DNA of 64,000 bases from Cladocopium goreaui (taxonomy: Eukaryota; Sar; Dinophyceae; Suessiales; Symbiodiniaceae). The stretch's first letter is position 1. Every line of letters starts with the position of its first letter. The stretch covers positions 766,001-830,000 of the forward strand of contig CAMXCT020001112.1 of assembly GCA_947184155.2 (NCBI GenBank), written 5' to 3'. The notes below the pieces were generated by a model. That model was given only the letters and a program-made list of their open reading frames with translations, had not been told where the DNA came from and searched no databases. Made by a program: the position numbers and the translations under genes. Below, one piece after another: positions 1 to 11,300 of the stretch.

Positions 1-463
1 GCGTTTCGGAAAAGTCATGTTACAGTCATGTTTGATTACTGGATGGTACCCAAATTACTGGCCTAAGGCGGCCTTCGCTGGAGAAACTGATGATAATCTT
101 GGGGAAAACCAAAGTAGGATGCACTTTTGGTTGCTCAGACCCTGCGAGGTTGTGGGGATCCCCATACCCAACTCATCAAACCTGGTTTTAGCCTGCGCAA
201 ATCATGTATGTATGTCCCAAACCTCGAGCAAGTCCAGTTTTAGGGTGGGGGGGGCCTTACTCACCATTTGAGGTCACACACATGTTAAAATGTCATGTGC
301 ATGGCTCCGATCAGTTGTCATCCTAAAGCCTCAAACCACAAGGTTTCGAGTCATGAACATCATCAGCTACGTCATTCAAAATTCAGTTGGAGTCACCATC
401 TGTGTGCAAATCGTCAACCAGCAACATTGCCATCAAAGGTCACCCATTTTTAGACAACCCACA

Positions 464-570
464 TACCCTCTGGTAAACTAACATAGCTATGGAAAGATCC
501 ACCATTTTTAATGGGAAAACTCACTATAAATGGGCCATGTTTAGTAGCTATGTTAAATTACCAGAGGGTA
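464..570. mobile_element. MITE, TACCCTCTGG family, copy 1
   Basis: The 107-bp copy opens with TACCCTCTGGTAAACTAACATA and closes with TTACCAGAGGGTA, an inverted repeat. The outer TA on each side can be read as a TA target duplication, as in Tc1/mariner-type insertions. No coding capacity. The inner part shares short blocks (tagctatg, ggaaagatccacc, aatgggaaaa) with the other copies. Confidence 0.85.
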
Positions 571-856
571 GATCCACCCACATAATTAGATCATTTTATA
601 GATATTCCATATTTATAGATCAATCCCCTTAAATAGTGGTTTCCTAAAATAGGGCTACCTGACATAGATCCCACAAAATCCCAGTTGAATCTCGGATCAC
701 CCAAATCCATCGCCAAAGTCACTCGGTGAGAAACACGTTGCTGCGGCCCATGTGCCCAATGTCGTGGGCCAGAGCTGCCACGGTCAAGCCGAAACCTCGG
801 ATGCTCATCCAAGAAAACCAACGGATAGAAGCCGGGAGAAACAACGAAATAAATAT

Positions 857-905
857 ATATAGGGATGTTAAAATTATATATATTATATATTATATATATA
901 CATAT
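857..905. repeat. AT microsatellite
   Basis: Run of imperfect TATA repeats (atatatat, attatatat). No other signal seen. Confidence 0.8.
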
Positions 906-1387
906 AACCTATACAGTATGCAGTCATATCAGATGTGAAGATAGAAATCTCAACAGTGACATTCCTACTGTAAGAAATCAGGACTTGCAGCGTTCGGCAG
1001 TGGCTGGAGGGTGCAAGTGTGGGCTTCCCATGGAGATGCAAACATGAGCACGGGAAGATGATGGTGTGATAGGTCTGATAGGTAGTCAATCTGTAATGAA
1101 TGATAATGAATGAATGACAGAGAGAAAAGGAATCATCATGTCTGAGCATAAATACTGTACCATTAAGAAAACATAACCGTACATAACCTAAAGATGCCTA
1201 AAATCTCATCATTACTTTAGTATACTTTATTCTCAACGGCTGCGGCCATGCAGTTGATCACTTTTTCCGCCGGCGGCTGCGGCAAGGGCCAGTCCAAGCT
1301 TGACGAGCAAGCACCTACTGTAGTGGAGTCCCTGTAGTGGAGTCCGGAACCAGAGAAACATGGGCCAAAACAAGACACTTCAAATTG

Positions 1388-2080
1388 TTAGTTGGACCTG
1401 CACCATTTGCAGTGCCAACTTGGAACACAATAAAACTGTGTACATTTCCTGCACGCGAGCTTCAGTTCATAACTAGCATCCCCCTTCTTGTACAAGACTT
1501 CTAATTGGGGTGGTGGCATAAGCTCGAAATTGCGTTCAAGGACTTTCTGCACAAGGTCTGGATACTTGTAGCACATGCTCCAGTCCTTTTCACCATTTTT
1601 CAGAAGGTGATCAATCCACTTCTCCGCATAATCATGGAGCCCTGAGCGGTAAGCCTGGACCACCCGCTGCACTGATGGTGGTTGAGCCTTAAGAAACTCA
1701 ATGCTTTCTTTGTGCAGGATGTCGATGCAATACTCATCGCACCAACGGAGGAGCAAGTCCAAGTTCTCGTCGGACACCTTCTGCAGCCGACCTGTCACAG
1801 GCTGAAGAAACTCAAGGAGAACCTTGAACTCTTCGGGGCACTTGCCAGGCAGCTCAACCTGTTTCGTCTTCTTCTCCTTCATGTCTTGCGACAACATCTT
1901 GTTGAAGACTGGAGAAGCCAGCATCAGAACAGACGAATTGGTCCGGATGTCTGTAAGGGCATCGTCGTCAAACACAATGGTGATGTCCTGCACGGAAATT
2001 GCAGAAACTCTGCAGGTGATGGGTTGCCGCTGGTCATCGAATATGGCAACGGACAGTCCCTGTGTTTGATGGGAAATCAT
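1388..2080 (-). CDS. BTB/POZ domain protein, copy A
   Basis: The 230-aa product has a BTB/POZ fold at about residues 30-130: VQDITIVFDDDAL, then LMLASPVFNKML, LPGKCPEEFKVLLEFL and LLLRWCDEYCI are the usual strand-helix blocks. BTB domains mediate homo- or heterodimerisation and often recruit substrates to Cullin-3 ubiquitin ligases; which role applies here is unknown. A BACK-like helical part follows, and the C-terminus ends in a small Cys cluster (CRKC about 10 residues before CKWC) that could bind zinc. The ATG at 2080 is directly preceded by tttgtag, which is also a good splice acceptor, so a further 5' exon is possible. It is a tandem paralogue of the gene at 2614-3366. No Kelch, MATH or ankyrin partner domain is visible. 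Confidence 0.8.
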   Translation of the reverse strand: MISHQTQGLSVAIFDDQRQPITCRVSAISVQDITIVFDDDALTDIRTNSSVLMLASPVFNKMLSQDMKEKKTKQVELPGKCPEEFKVLLEFLQPVTGRLQKVSDENLDLLLRWCDEYCIDILHKESIEFLKAQPPSVQRVVQAYRSGLHDYAEKWIDHLLKNGEKDWSMCYKYPDLVQKVLERNFELMPPPQLEVLYKKGDASYELKLACRKCTQFYCVPSWHCKWCRSN

Positions 2081-2613
2081 CTACAAATGAATATAAATAG
2101 GGGTCTTCCATTGCCGAATTAGATTACGAGCCATTATTCCAACTAAAACCCCAAACTGAAACCTTTCATGGGCTCTCTCCCGGGGCTGGAAATTATCCCA
2201 ATTGTTTCCAGAAATTTTGGAAAATATGTTTTTGTTCAGACTGGTCCTCCATTAAAGCGAACAGCACAGGGGACAGCAGCTGGTTCCTGTCTGAGCCCTT
2301 TTAAATGCCTGCAACACAAGCCCGGCACAATCAACATGCAAAAAATTACAAGGCATACGGGTACCCAAGCAAGCTGTCATGAATGAGTGAATTGATGAAT
2401 GCATGAATGACTGGTACGGAAAAAATGAATCATATTTTCGATCCATTTCGGGCAAAGGTACCGTCATGATTCGTGTCTCTGTGGCTTCGGTCCCCACAAT
2501 TGCTGGCTGATCACTTTTTCCATCGGCCAGCGGCTTGTGCGGCAAGGGCCAGGAACACGTACCCACTGTAGTGGAGTCCAAAACCGTAGGTATGCGGGGC
2601 AAAGCAAGAGACT

Positions 2614-3366
2614 TTACTTGTACCCGCATGATTGACATTGCCACCCTGCACCATATTGTTGTGTGCACTTTGTGCACGCCAACTTGTGTCCAAAATCAAC
2701 ATGCCCATTCTTGTGCAAGTGCGCTTTTGGCATTGGTCCCGAGCGCAAGAGTTTCAAACTGCGTTCGAGGAGCTTCTGCACTAGCTCTGGGTACTTGTAG
2801 CAAGAGCTCCAGTCGGCTTCGTCATTTTTCAGGAGCTGATCATCAATATACTTCTCTGCATGATCATGTAGCCCTGCACCGTATGCCTGGACCACTCGCT
2901 GCACTGAAGGTGGCTGAACCTTGATATATTCAATGCACTCACCGTACAAACTCTCGATGCAGTACTCATCGCACCATCGGAGGAGCAAATCCACATTCTC
3001 GTCCGAAATCTTTTGAAGCCTGCCAGTGGCGGGTTGAAGAAACTCAAGGAGAACCTTGAACTCTTCTGGGCACTTGCCAGGCAACTTGATCTCATTGGTC
3101 TGTTTCTCCTTCATCTCCTGCGACAACATCTTGCGGAAGACTGGAGAAGCCAACGTCAGAACAGACGCATGGGTTCGTATCTCCGCAAGAGCCTCGTCGT
3201 CAAACACAATGGTGATGTCCTGCACTGCACTGAAATTGCACAAACTCTGCAGCTCAGGGGAATATTGGCCAACTGTTCCATTGCCAGGAGTTACTCCAAC
3301 AAGAGCCCTAAAAGACACATCAATCAGGGGTTCCCTCTGGGGGCTGGTCCTCCATGTTTCAGCCAA
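2614..3366 (-). CDS. BTB/POZ domain protein, copy B (5' end unresolved)
   Basis: This 250-codon open frame is a paralogue of copy A, with the same BTB core (VQDITIVFDDEAL, LTLASPVFRKML, LLLRWCDEYCI) and the same C-terminal pair of CxxC motifs (CTKC, CQSC). The N-terminal 50 residues before the domain are not shared with copy A. The frame has no ATG before the domain: it opens at a TTG, with an in-frame TAG about 30 nt upstream. The start codon therefore probably lies in an upstream exon, with ctcag|GAAGC just above 3366 as a possible acceptor. The role is as for copy A: a protein-interaction domain of unknown partner. Confidence 0.75.
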   Translation of the reverse strand: MAETWRTSPQREPLIDVSFRALVGVTPGNGTVGQYSPELQSLCNFSAVQDITIVFDDEALAEIRTHASVLTLASPVFRKMLSQEMKEKQTNEIKLPGKCPEEFKVLLEFLQPATGRLQKISDENVDLLLRWCDEYCIESLYGECIEYIKVQPPSVQRVVQAYGAGLHDHAEKYIDDQLLKNDEADWSSCYKYPELVQKLLERSLKLLRSGPMPKAHLHKNGHVDFGHKLACTKCTQQYGAGWQCQSCGYK

Positions 3367-4199
3367 CAGGCGACAGAGGCTGCTTCCTGAGCCCTAAAGC
3401 TGCAGAATAGACCTGGCATAATCAACATATGTACCACGGTCAAGCTACATGGTTATAGAGTCCATGGTCATCCATCCCATATTGGGAATCCTCACTCAAT
3501 GGCTACTGAAAAAACCCGTTCTGAAAATATGGGATCCTCCTTGGCAGCGGATCTTCATCCCATGGTTTCTTCGAAGGCTCCAACACCCAGACTTCGGCCG
3601 TTTTTTTGATCTTCCGAGGGCCCCTGCATTCCAGGTGACCCAAATAGGTCTCCTCGCCAACGAAAGTGGTTGAGAGTAGTTGTTTGGTTATCTGGGGTTA
3701 TCTGGACTGCAAGATCCTGTAAGTACCTTGAAAGATTTGACACCAGCAATAACAAAGAACGAACATCGAAACTACACAGGCGCTCAACAAGAGCATAGTT
3801 CCTGTCAGACAAACCCTTCAGCAATCCAATACCGTTACAAGAAGAAAAAGGAACGGAAAATGCAGCCAGATTTCCACTGGAGAAGGGGGGTTGAGTCAGC
3901 CACTATTTCCACCCTTAGAATCACCTTTTCAGTGATGTGTTGTTCTTCATGATTCAATCACCTTAGTTACCCTCTGGTAATGACTAACATAGCTATAGAT
4001 AATGGCCATTCAGAAAGATGATTTACCTAGCAAAAATGGTGATTTTCCGGTTCGCTATATTAGTCATTACCAGTTTTTTTTAATACCAAACATAGACTTA
4101 AAAATTGGTTGTCTTTTTTGTCCAGGGGTTGATCCCATTTTCCATTCTTCACATAGAATCACCTTAGTTAAGTCTAAATTCCCCATTTTCTCCCCGGAT
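3367..4199. other. Non-coding stretch with one degraded MITE
   Basis: No gene is supported. Besides the damaged MITE at 3968-4072 I see only AT-rich sequence without bias. Confidence 0.5.
3968..4072. mobile_element. MITE copy 2, right end damaged
   Basis: Left end TACCCTCTGGTAATGACTAACATAGC matches the family. The right end reads agtcattaccag and then runs into poly-T instead of agggta, so the last bases are lost or replaced. Confidence 0.7.
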
Positions 4200-4276
4200 C
4201 CCCGGGTGCGGGCGTACCGCGGCGATGAGATCCAAGGTGCGCCAGAGGGTAAAGGTGGCATCTACCTCCCAGGTGA
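4200..4276 (-). CDS. Possible host exon, strand uncertain
   Basis: GC-rich island in AT-rich surroundings. On the minus strand it reads VDATFTLWRTLDLIAAVRP after gggag|GTAGATG. On the plus strand it is also open (RVRAYRGDEIQGAPEGKGG) and ends at a good donor, cccag|GTGAAT. Either strand could be coding; the other islands in this window favour the minus strand. Confidence 0.25.
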
Positions 4277-4412
4277 ATGTGGATGCCATGGATAATCAAT
4301 GGATTGGTTTTGTTGGAAAATTCTACACCGGAAACCCATGGGTTTTTTACCATCAAATATGGGGTTTCCGGTGAAAATTAACCCATCATCCAATTCTATA
4401 AGATCACCTATG

Positions 4413-4522
4413 TACCCTCTGCTAATGACTAACATAGCGAACTGGAAAACAAACTGTTTATATAGATGATTTGCCTATGGAAATTACAATTTTACATAGC
4501 TACGTTAGATTACCAGAGGGTA
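4413..4522. mobile_element. MITE copy 3
   Basis: 110 bp, TACCCTCTGCTAATGACTAACATAGC to GCTACGTTAGATTACCAGAGGGTA. The ends pair with few mismatches. Confidence 0.85.
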
Positions 4523-5299
4523 ACTGAGGTAATAACTGGGGAGTACCATATATATAACCTATATACGACCTATGTACCTGGGGATAACCATATATAACTG
4601 GCAATAGAATGGGGGTATCATGTGGATATTAAGTCATATATGACCGGCAAAACAAAGAAAACCAAGGATTGGTGGAGCCATTTCGATGTTTTGGCATCAA
4701 CATGGTGAAACATGTGGAGTCAATCATCAAAAATAGAGATGTTCCCAGATCTTCCAATGAATCGTGCATACTGGAAATGGATTGCTACCTTGATTTCTAG
4801 CTGTATAGGTAACAACTGCGGTTTACTAATGTTTGAGTCCTCTAAGCCCCGCACCGCGTGCCCAAAGGTGTGGTAAGGTGCCAGCCTCAGAGCTCTGTGC
4901 GGTAAGGTTATCCATCTGCAGATGGCTTGTTCATATGTATAGAGGAGAACGCTACATGTTTTTGATATTGCAAAAACATGGCAAAATCTAGAACTAGAAC
5001 ATGTCGAAAGGACCCCCAATCGAAATCCGGGACTTGCCAACAAACGGAGCTTTCCTCTTGTCATCTGAGTTCCCGGGACTTGCCCCTGTCGTATCCTGCG
5101 GCACATTCCTTTAGGAAGGCGGCACAACCTCGGCGTTCACCCACAAACTGTGGAGTTTCACCAAAAGTTCATTTGGGATGGGAAGAACATGATCAACATC
5201 TGGAGATTTCAATAGATTTCATTGATTTCACCGAAAAATCATCACCACCTGGAGACTCCAATTGAGAACTGGGGAGATCTTGGGACCAGTTAGCTTTTC

Positions 5300-5450
5300 C
5301 CAGTTGGGCAACCCGGTGGTAACCCACGGTACAAGCAACGAGGCCATCTGAGGTCGCAAACAGTCTTGGAATTCGCCGGCAATCTTCACCTTCGCCGTGG
5401 ACCGAGCCCAGCGTTTTGGCGGACGGTTTTTTCATCAAAATCCGGGGGCC
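5300..5450 (-). CDS. Possible host exon island
   Basis: GC-rich stretch, open on the minus strand in two frames; one reads QDCLRPQMASLLVPWVTTGL with GC-biased third positions. A donor-like cgaag|GTGAAG lies inside. No frame can be chosen with certainty and no family is recognised. Confidence 0.25.
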
Positions 5451-5500
5451 CATTCTAACAGCCTTGGTGAAATACTAGAAGATCATATTAGATCAATGAT

Positions 5501-5612
5501 TACCCTCTGGTAAACGTTTACATAACTATGGAAAATCACCATTTAGTTCCTGAATTGTCCCATGAAAAATGCTGGATCTTTCCATAGTTATGTAAACGTT
5601 TACCAGAGGGTA
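5501..5612. mobile_element. MITE copy 4, near-perfect inverted repeat
   Basis: The 112-bp copy has the best-preserved ends: TACCCTCTGGTAAACGTTTACATAACTATGGAAA on the left pairs with its reverse complement on the right, so almost a third of the element on each side can fold into one stem. Confidence 0.9.
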
Positions 5613-5754
5613 TATAATCCTTGATCATCCTTGATCAGATTTTTGAGTCAGCCTTGCGCCATCCATGTTTGCCCCATGATCTGCCCCGAAATCATCTGAA
5701 AAAAATTCTGGGTCAAAACATCGCAGCTGCCAGGCCCGGCCGCAGCTGCCGCAC

Positions 5755-5831
5755 CTTGTCACGGATGGCATTCGCCCGCTGTGAGAAGAGGAGACACACG
5801 CTCAAGTTGTGTCTGTCCTGTCGACGTAACC
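5755..5831 (-). CDS. Host exon candidate with both splice sites
   Basis: Acceptor gactttcag|GG and donor GACAAG|gtgcgg bound 77 nt that read LRRQDRHNLSVCLLFSQRAN and on to IRDK on the minus strand, starting with two bases of a split codon. No family is recognised. Same strand as the other exon candidates, so it may belong to the same gene or its neighbour. Confidence 0.45.
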
Positions 5832-7061
5832 CTGAAAGTCTTGGCGCCGAAACCCTGGAGACGAAACGGTTTTTGGGAGCCCTGGGTTTGGATGGGGCCC
5901 CGAAGATAGCTTGCCTCAAAAAAGTGGATTTATGGTAGATATAACTATAGTTAATAGGGGTTATTATGGTTTATAAAGCCACAAACATAACTGGAGGGCC
6001 TCATCCTGTAGCGGATCAACGGATCCTTCAAGCCTCAAAAAAAAGCTGCTAGCCATACCCATGTTTCCATGTCATCACCCTGGCGTCCTGTGTTGACAGG
6101 TCCAGGGTGTCCAGCTCCCATTCTCAGTGCGGCTGGGGGGTGAGCTGAGGCCGAAAAACCTACCAGGGGATGGTTGAAATCCCATCCATTGAATTTAGGG
6201 ATGGTTTGTTGATGGGTTTACATGGGTTTACCATGGCCAGATCACTGAAATTGAGCTTTTCATGACAAGATCATCTGATCTGTACAGCAGATTCCATTTT
6301 TGTTCGGTGCGGTATGGGGCCGCAGAATGCAGTGACACATGATCTTCAGAAACCACAAACATCTACCTGTTTCATGAAATGCAAAACAAACACAATCAGA
6401 ACACGTTGCGTTACAACCCTTCGAAATTCCCAACATGGGGTGCAGTTACCTAACCCTATGTTGCGAACTTCTCCTAAAAGTGGTTTAAAAAAACAGTTTC
6501 TAAGTGTGTCGGGTTAGCTCATAATTCCCAACAACCCAGGTAGTAGAATCCCCGATTTTCAGAACCAATGAGGCGATCTTGGTTTGTCTGACCTGGCTTA
6601 AAATGGGCATCCGGCGTTGGAAGACATCCCAGTCGATGCTCACCTGGTAGCGATGAATCTGTGGAAGGCAACGTTGATGAAGCAGCAAAGAGGGGAAGTT
6701 TACCCAGTGACCATATGCCATTAGAAGTAAACCCCCACAATATGGGGTTGACCCAGTCATGAAGCACTTCTTGTCCAATGTGTCCCAAGAATACAAACCC
6801 AAGTTCGGATATGGCGTTGTTTTCAACAGGCTGGAATCACATAAATTGGGTGGCGCAAAAACTTGGTCTATCAACTCCGCTAGCATCTAAATCGTTAGTT
6901 CCTGAGAAAATGTTAACTGGTTGGTGGTTTCAACTCTGAAAAATGATGGAGTTCGTCAGTTGAGATTATGACATTCCCAATTAATATGGAAAGTCATAAA
7001 ATTCCATGGTTCCAGTCACCACCAACCAGTGAGTTTCATTCACCAGAGATTTCTCAAAAGA
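5832..7061. other. Mostly non-coding stretch
   Basis: No firm gene. At 6655-6720 the minus strand has a pyrimidine tract ending cttccacag and, 15 nt on, a perfect donor ctaccag|gtgagc. These could mark a very short exon or be chance. Confidence 0.35.
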
Positions 7062-7251
7062 TACCCTCTGGTAAACGTTTACATAACTATGGAAAGATCC
7101 ACCATGTTCAATGGGAAAATCCACTATTTCTATGGTCATTTTCAATAGATATCTTAGTTTTATCAGATGGTAAATCCCATTAAAAAACCCATTAAATCCC
7201 ATTAAAAACCTATTAAATCCCATTGAAAACCTATTAAATTACCAGAGGGTA
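7062..7251. mobile_element. MITE copy 5, internally expanded
   Basis: Ends TACCCTCTGGTAAACGTTTACATAACTATGG and TTACCAGAGGGTA. The interior has grown to 190 bp by tandem copies of a unit close to cccattaaaaacctattaaat (7167-7238). Confidence 0.8.
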
Positions 7252-7265
7252 TTCTCAGTTCCATC

Positions 7266-7388
7266 CAGTTCCAACTGTATCCGGGAATGGGCAGCCATCT
7301 GTTCTCGATCCGAGACCCGGACGTCTTCCATCACCGTCGTGATCAACGTCGCTAGATCGCTGACCTTGGACACCGTTTCCCCAGACAT
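7266..7388 (-). CDS. Host exon candidate, possible first exon
   Basis: The minus strand opens at ATG 7388 (preceded in frame by TAA) and reads MSGETVSKVSDLATLITTVM, then EDVRVSDREQMAAHSRIQLE, with strong C/G preference at third positions. It could be a start exon, or an internal exon beginning at tccaag|GTCAGC. The donor is unclear; the MITE at 7062-7251 follows directly. No family recognised. Confidence 0.4.
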
Positions 7389-7978
7389 TTAAGGGCAGTT
7401 GTCATGGCAAAAACCCAAGGAAACCCCTCAAAAAAGTTGATCTTTGGTGGATTTTAGATGATCATATCTCTCAAAATGTATCTAGTGAACTTTTGGTAGG
7501 AAATGAATTGATAAGAGAGAGTCCAACATCAAAAGTGCGAAAGTGTCGAAAACATTCAGGGACCAAATGAAACCATCCTTCACAAAAAAATGGTATGCCC
7601 AAATGTTTTTTTCGAAACTTGGTTTTATGGTGCATTATCAGGTGTAACACGATGTACCCACTATATCCTGCAACAACTAAGCCTCCCAGCATCCACATCG
7701 GAAAGCGGAACATCATCCAACAACACCGCGTTCTGGTACGCCACCTTTCGATGGGGCCACCAGAAGGGCCAGAATGGTCGCTGCGTCGCACTTCGTGTGT
7801 TGAATCTTCGAAGCATTTATTTCACAGATCCTGCGAATCTAGCCCCTTGCCCAAACAAAACCCCAAACCACTTCAAACACATGAGTCTGTCTGGGGCTTT
7901 TTCATATATACATACCCCATGATACCCTCAATTTCATTGGACTAAAATCAGCAACCATCAACCATCAAGTTATATATA
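7389..7978. other. Stretch upstream of element 1
   Basis: No gene can be supported. A 106-aa minus frame (7471-7791) contains a hydrophobic segment, MWMLGGLVVAGYSGYIVLHL, in a GC-rich island at 7690-7800 that might be part of an exon. Nothing else is seen. Confidence 0.3.
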
Positions 7979-7983
7979 GCATG
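7979..7983. repeat. Target-site duplication, element 1 left
   Basis: GCATG precedes the 5' LTR and recurs at 15794-15798 directly after the 3' LTR. An additional shared A would make it 6 bp. Confidence 0.85.
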
Positions 7984-8205
7984 TGTCAGATTGCATTGAC
8001 ACGACAATCCATTCAGTCACAACATGTGACCCTTTTCACTTGCACCATTTGCCAGGTGGGACAACATGTCCAACATTACATTTTCCATTGCCCATTTCGG
8101 ATCTGGGCGTTAGGCGCCTTGAGTCAGCACAGGCACGACACACGTGCGACGAGGAAAACAACTTTGAGGCGTGGACTGCTACTTCGTGAGAGCATCATCC
8201 CGAGA
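7984..8205 (+). repeat. 5' LTR of element 1
   Basis: Starts TGTCAGATTGCATTGACACG and ends CATCATCCCGAGA; matches 15572-15793 base for base by eye. It starts with TG but does not end in CA. Confidence 0.93.
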
Positions 8206-8206
8206 T

Positions 8207-8220
8207 TGGTAGCGGAGCTC
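8207..8220 (+). promoter_or_regulatory. Primer-binding site (tRNA) of element 1
   Basis: TGGTAGCGGAGCTC, one base after the LTR. TGG pairs with the CCA end of a tRNA; the start resembles the yeast Ty1 initiator-Met site (TGGTAGCGCC). The same 14 bases follow the 5' LTR of element 2. Confidence 0.8.
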
Positions 8221-8339
8221 TTCACGATCCTTTCTGAAGGCTCCTACTACCTGCTACAACCTTGCCATCTTTGCCGCGTCGATCACTGTGCTTTTGGCTG
8301 TGAACATCACGGAACCTGAGGCGGTGATTTAGCGACCCA

Positions 8340-11300
8340 ATGCCCGGCAAAGGCAATGGTGGTGGAAGCGATGCTGCAACTGCAGCAAATGGAGGAGCAG
8401 CAGGTAATGGATCCCAAGGATTCCCTGGCGGCGGTGGACGTGGACTAGATTCAGGTTTGGCAAAATCAGCCCCTTCAGCAGAGGGACTCAACCAGAAGAG
8501 CTACAGAAGTTACAGGCGAAGACTCAAACTTTTTGCCAAACAATGTGCACGTCGCAACAGGGACACTTCCATAGAGGGAGCCTATCTTGCAATCAGTCTT
8601 CTACAAGATTCGGCATGGGAGGCTACGGAACAACTGGACCTTGACGAGGTTGAACTCGCAGAAGAGCCTTTCAGCCCGATTTGGGAACTTTTGGACAAGC
8701 TCTACCAGTACGAGGACCTCATCGAAGTCCCTAGCCGGTGCGAAGAGTTTTTCCAGGAGTTCATGCGGATGAAGAACGAAGATCTACAGGCCTACATCTT
8801 GCGGCATGGCACTATGATGAAGAAGATGAAGGAGGTTCACATCGAGATCCCCAAGCTCTTGGCTGGTTGGCATTTGCTGACCCGTGCTGGTGTGCCCAAA
8901 TGGACGCACGTACAGGTGAAGTCAATGTGCGGTGGCGACATGGAGTATGACAAGGTCAGCCAAGCTTTGATGCGGATGTTTGGAGGAGATCATCGACCCA
9001 ATCCAAAAGACCTTGGCAAGCTTCACAAGGACGACGTCTTCTACGAGGACATTGATGAGGAGGTCTTCTATGAGGAGGACGATGATGAGTACTATGATGG
9101 CTTTGACGAGGACTTCGACTACAACAACGACGAGGTCTACTACGAGGACGAGATCCCTGAGGATGTGGAGAACGCAGCAGACCAGGTCGAAGATGCCTAC
9201 GTCAGCTATGTGGAAAGTCGTCGTCGTATGCGAGAACTGGCTTTGTCAAGAGGCTTCTATCCCATCGTTGCATTGGGACCTGAGGTGCAGTCAGAGAAGG
9301 GCAAGGGCTATGCACGAGGTGGAAAAGGCAAAGGCAAAGCAAAAGGCGGAAAAGGAAAGGGCAAGAGCAAGGGATACAACAACAATGGCAATGGCTTCAA
9401 GAAGACTCCATGGTCGAGACGGCCGGCAAGTGGTCTGAGGAGATTTACACCGAGTTCTACACCGAGCACTTCAAGCGGCGCGAACTCTGATCTGAGATCA
9501 ACTTTGTCTGGATCAACATCGCAGCATGGACCTCGATTCAAACGCTATCGAGTACAAGGAGCTGGAGTCAAAGAGGTCTCAGAGGACCAGGTCACTATGG
9601 TTGAGGACATCACGGAGGACAAGATCTACCAGATCAATGCAGCTGAGGAATGCCTGTTCTCCAACATGGTGACGGGCATGGCAATCGTTGATTCTGGCGC
9701 TTCAAGAACGATAGTTGGTGAAGATGTCTGGAAGCAATGGCTCGAGCACATGCGCGAGCGCGATGTCAAGGAGATCCACTACAACAATGAGGTCAGAGAC
9801 TTTCGCTTTGGAGACGGCAATGTGGTCAGATCCAACTATGAGGTGACCTTCCCAGCGTATGTCAAGGGCCAGAAGTTGAACCTCGCTGCAGCAGTTGTTC
9901 CTGGCGGAACACCTTTTCTTGTGGCGCGACCTACGCTTGAAGAGTGGAAGGTGAAGCAGGACTACGAGAACGCCAGATTGAAGGTGATGAATTCTGATTG
10001 GTTCGAGCCCGAGCGCGACAAGAAGAAGCACTACATTCTCAACTTGATGGACTATGAGGACATCAAAGAGGAAGTCAACCACCAGCTGGAGGAGAACGAC
10101 AAGATCGGACTTTTGACAGAAGAATGCGAGATTGTCTTCAAGGACGCTCTGGAGAATGACATGGACGCGATCATGGTGGCTGAAGATGTGCACGACAGTT
10201 GGACCATTGAACCCAACATCGACAAGGAAGGCATGGTGGAAACATCACCCAACTGCGCGGTCGACGTGGATGTGAACGATGCCCTGGAATTGAGTGAGGT
10301 GGCGGTTGGCAAAAGCTTTGCTAGCCGCGGGCTCCTCTTCTGGGAGGTCTACGTCGACCGCGGAAACATCTCTCAACACATGGTCAACCACTATCCCGAC
10401 GTGGAGGTGGCAAATTTTTCTTTGCCAGACTGGGACTTCAAGAAGGCGGAGATCAGGAAGAGATTTCTGGAGCTCATGGACATGGAGAAACCGCACTTCA
10501 TATGGCTTGCGCCTCCATGCACTTTGTGGTCACCCATGCAGAACTTGAATGCCATCACCGAGGCTGACAAACAACGACTTCAAGAACTACGAGATGAGGA
10601 AGAGTCAGCTCACTTACAACTTTGCAAAGATGTTCACGACAAGTCCTACGACATCTATGCAGGCGATGGCATCGAGAACCCAGACAGAGCAAGGTCTTGG
10701 TTCACTCCAACTTGGCAGTCCATGGAAGAATACTATGATGTGGTGTGTGACCGCTGTCGCACAGGCCTTGCATACTACAAGAACGGCATCTTCCAAGGGC
10801 TTGTCAAGAAGAGCACAAGAATCAGGACAAACAGTCCAGAACTTGCAGAAGCTTTGGACCTCAAATGCCGATGTCCACAAGGCGAACATGTCCAGATGAT
10901 TGGCAAAAGCGCGGCACTGAAGGAGATGCAAAAGTATGAGCCAAATTTTGTCCAGCGCGCTGCAAAAGCAATCTACAACAACATGGAGAACAATTGGCGT
11001 TTGAGGCAGATCGCTCAAGTGATGGTCACTGAGGAACTCAACGACGAGGAGGCTGAGAAAGAGAGAAAAGCAGCTCAACAACAACACAGATTGACGGAGC
11101 ATGATCGTCAACTGGCCAAAGAGTTTGGCCCAGCTTCTCTCAACGTGGTCAAGAAGTTGCATAGACAGCTTGGTCATCCTGGCAATGACAGACTGGTCAA
11201 GGCCCTCAAGGATGCGAATTTTGATGACACAATCATCAAATGCGGACGTCAATTTCGATGTGACATCTGCGAGTCTTTTGCCCCAAAGAAGCTGGATAGA

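Larger units (their letters stand above)
1..1387. other. Gene-free left margin
   Basis: No coding region can be supported here. The stretch holds one MITE (464-570), an AT microsatellite near 857-905, and at 1253-1340 sequence that is repeated at about 2509-2590 as the 3' flank of the two tandem BTB genes. Short open frames exist on both strands but have no domain, splice context or codon bias. Confidence 0.6.
1253..3366 (-). repeat. Tandem duplication carrying two BTB genes
   Basis: Two units of about 1.2 kb lie head to tail. Each contains a BTB gene followed by the same 3' flank: gatcactttttcc, gcggcaagggccag and tgtagtggagtcc occur at 1257-1330 and again at 2511-2580. The coding parts align over nearly the whole domain. 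The first unit has an extra duplication of tgtagtggagtcc. Confidence 0.8.

Noticed and set aside
7471..7791. Small membrane protein of 106 aa
   Set aside because: A hydrophobic stretch exists, but codon bias drops after the first 60 codons and the frame then runs through AT-rich sequence; at best part of an exon.
8207..8220. tRNA gene fragment
   Set aside because: Fourteen bases only, placed exactly as a retroelement primer site; no tRNA fold nearby.
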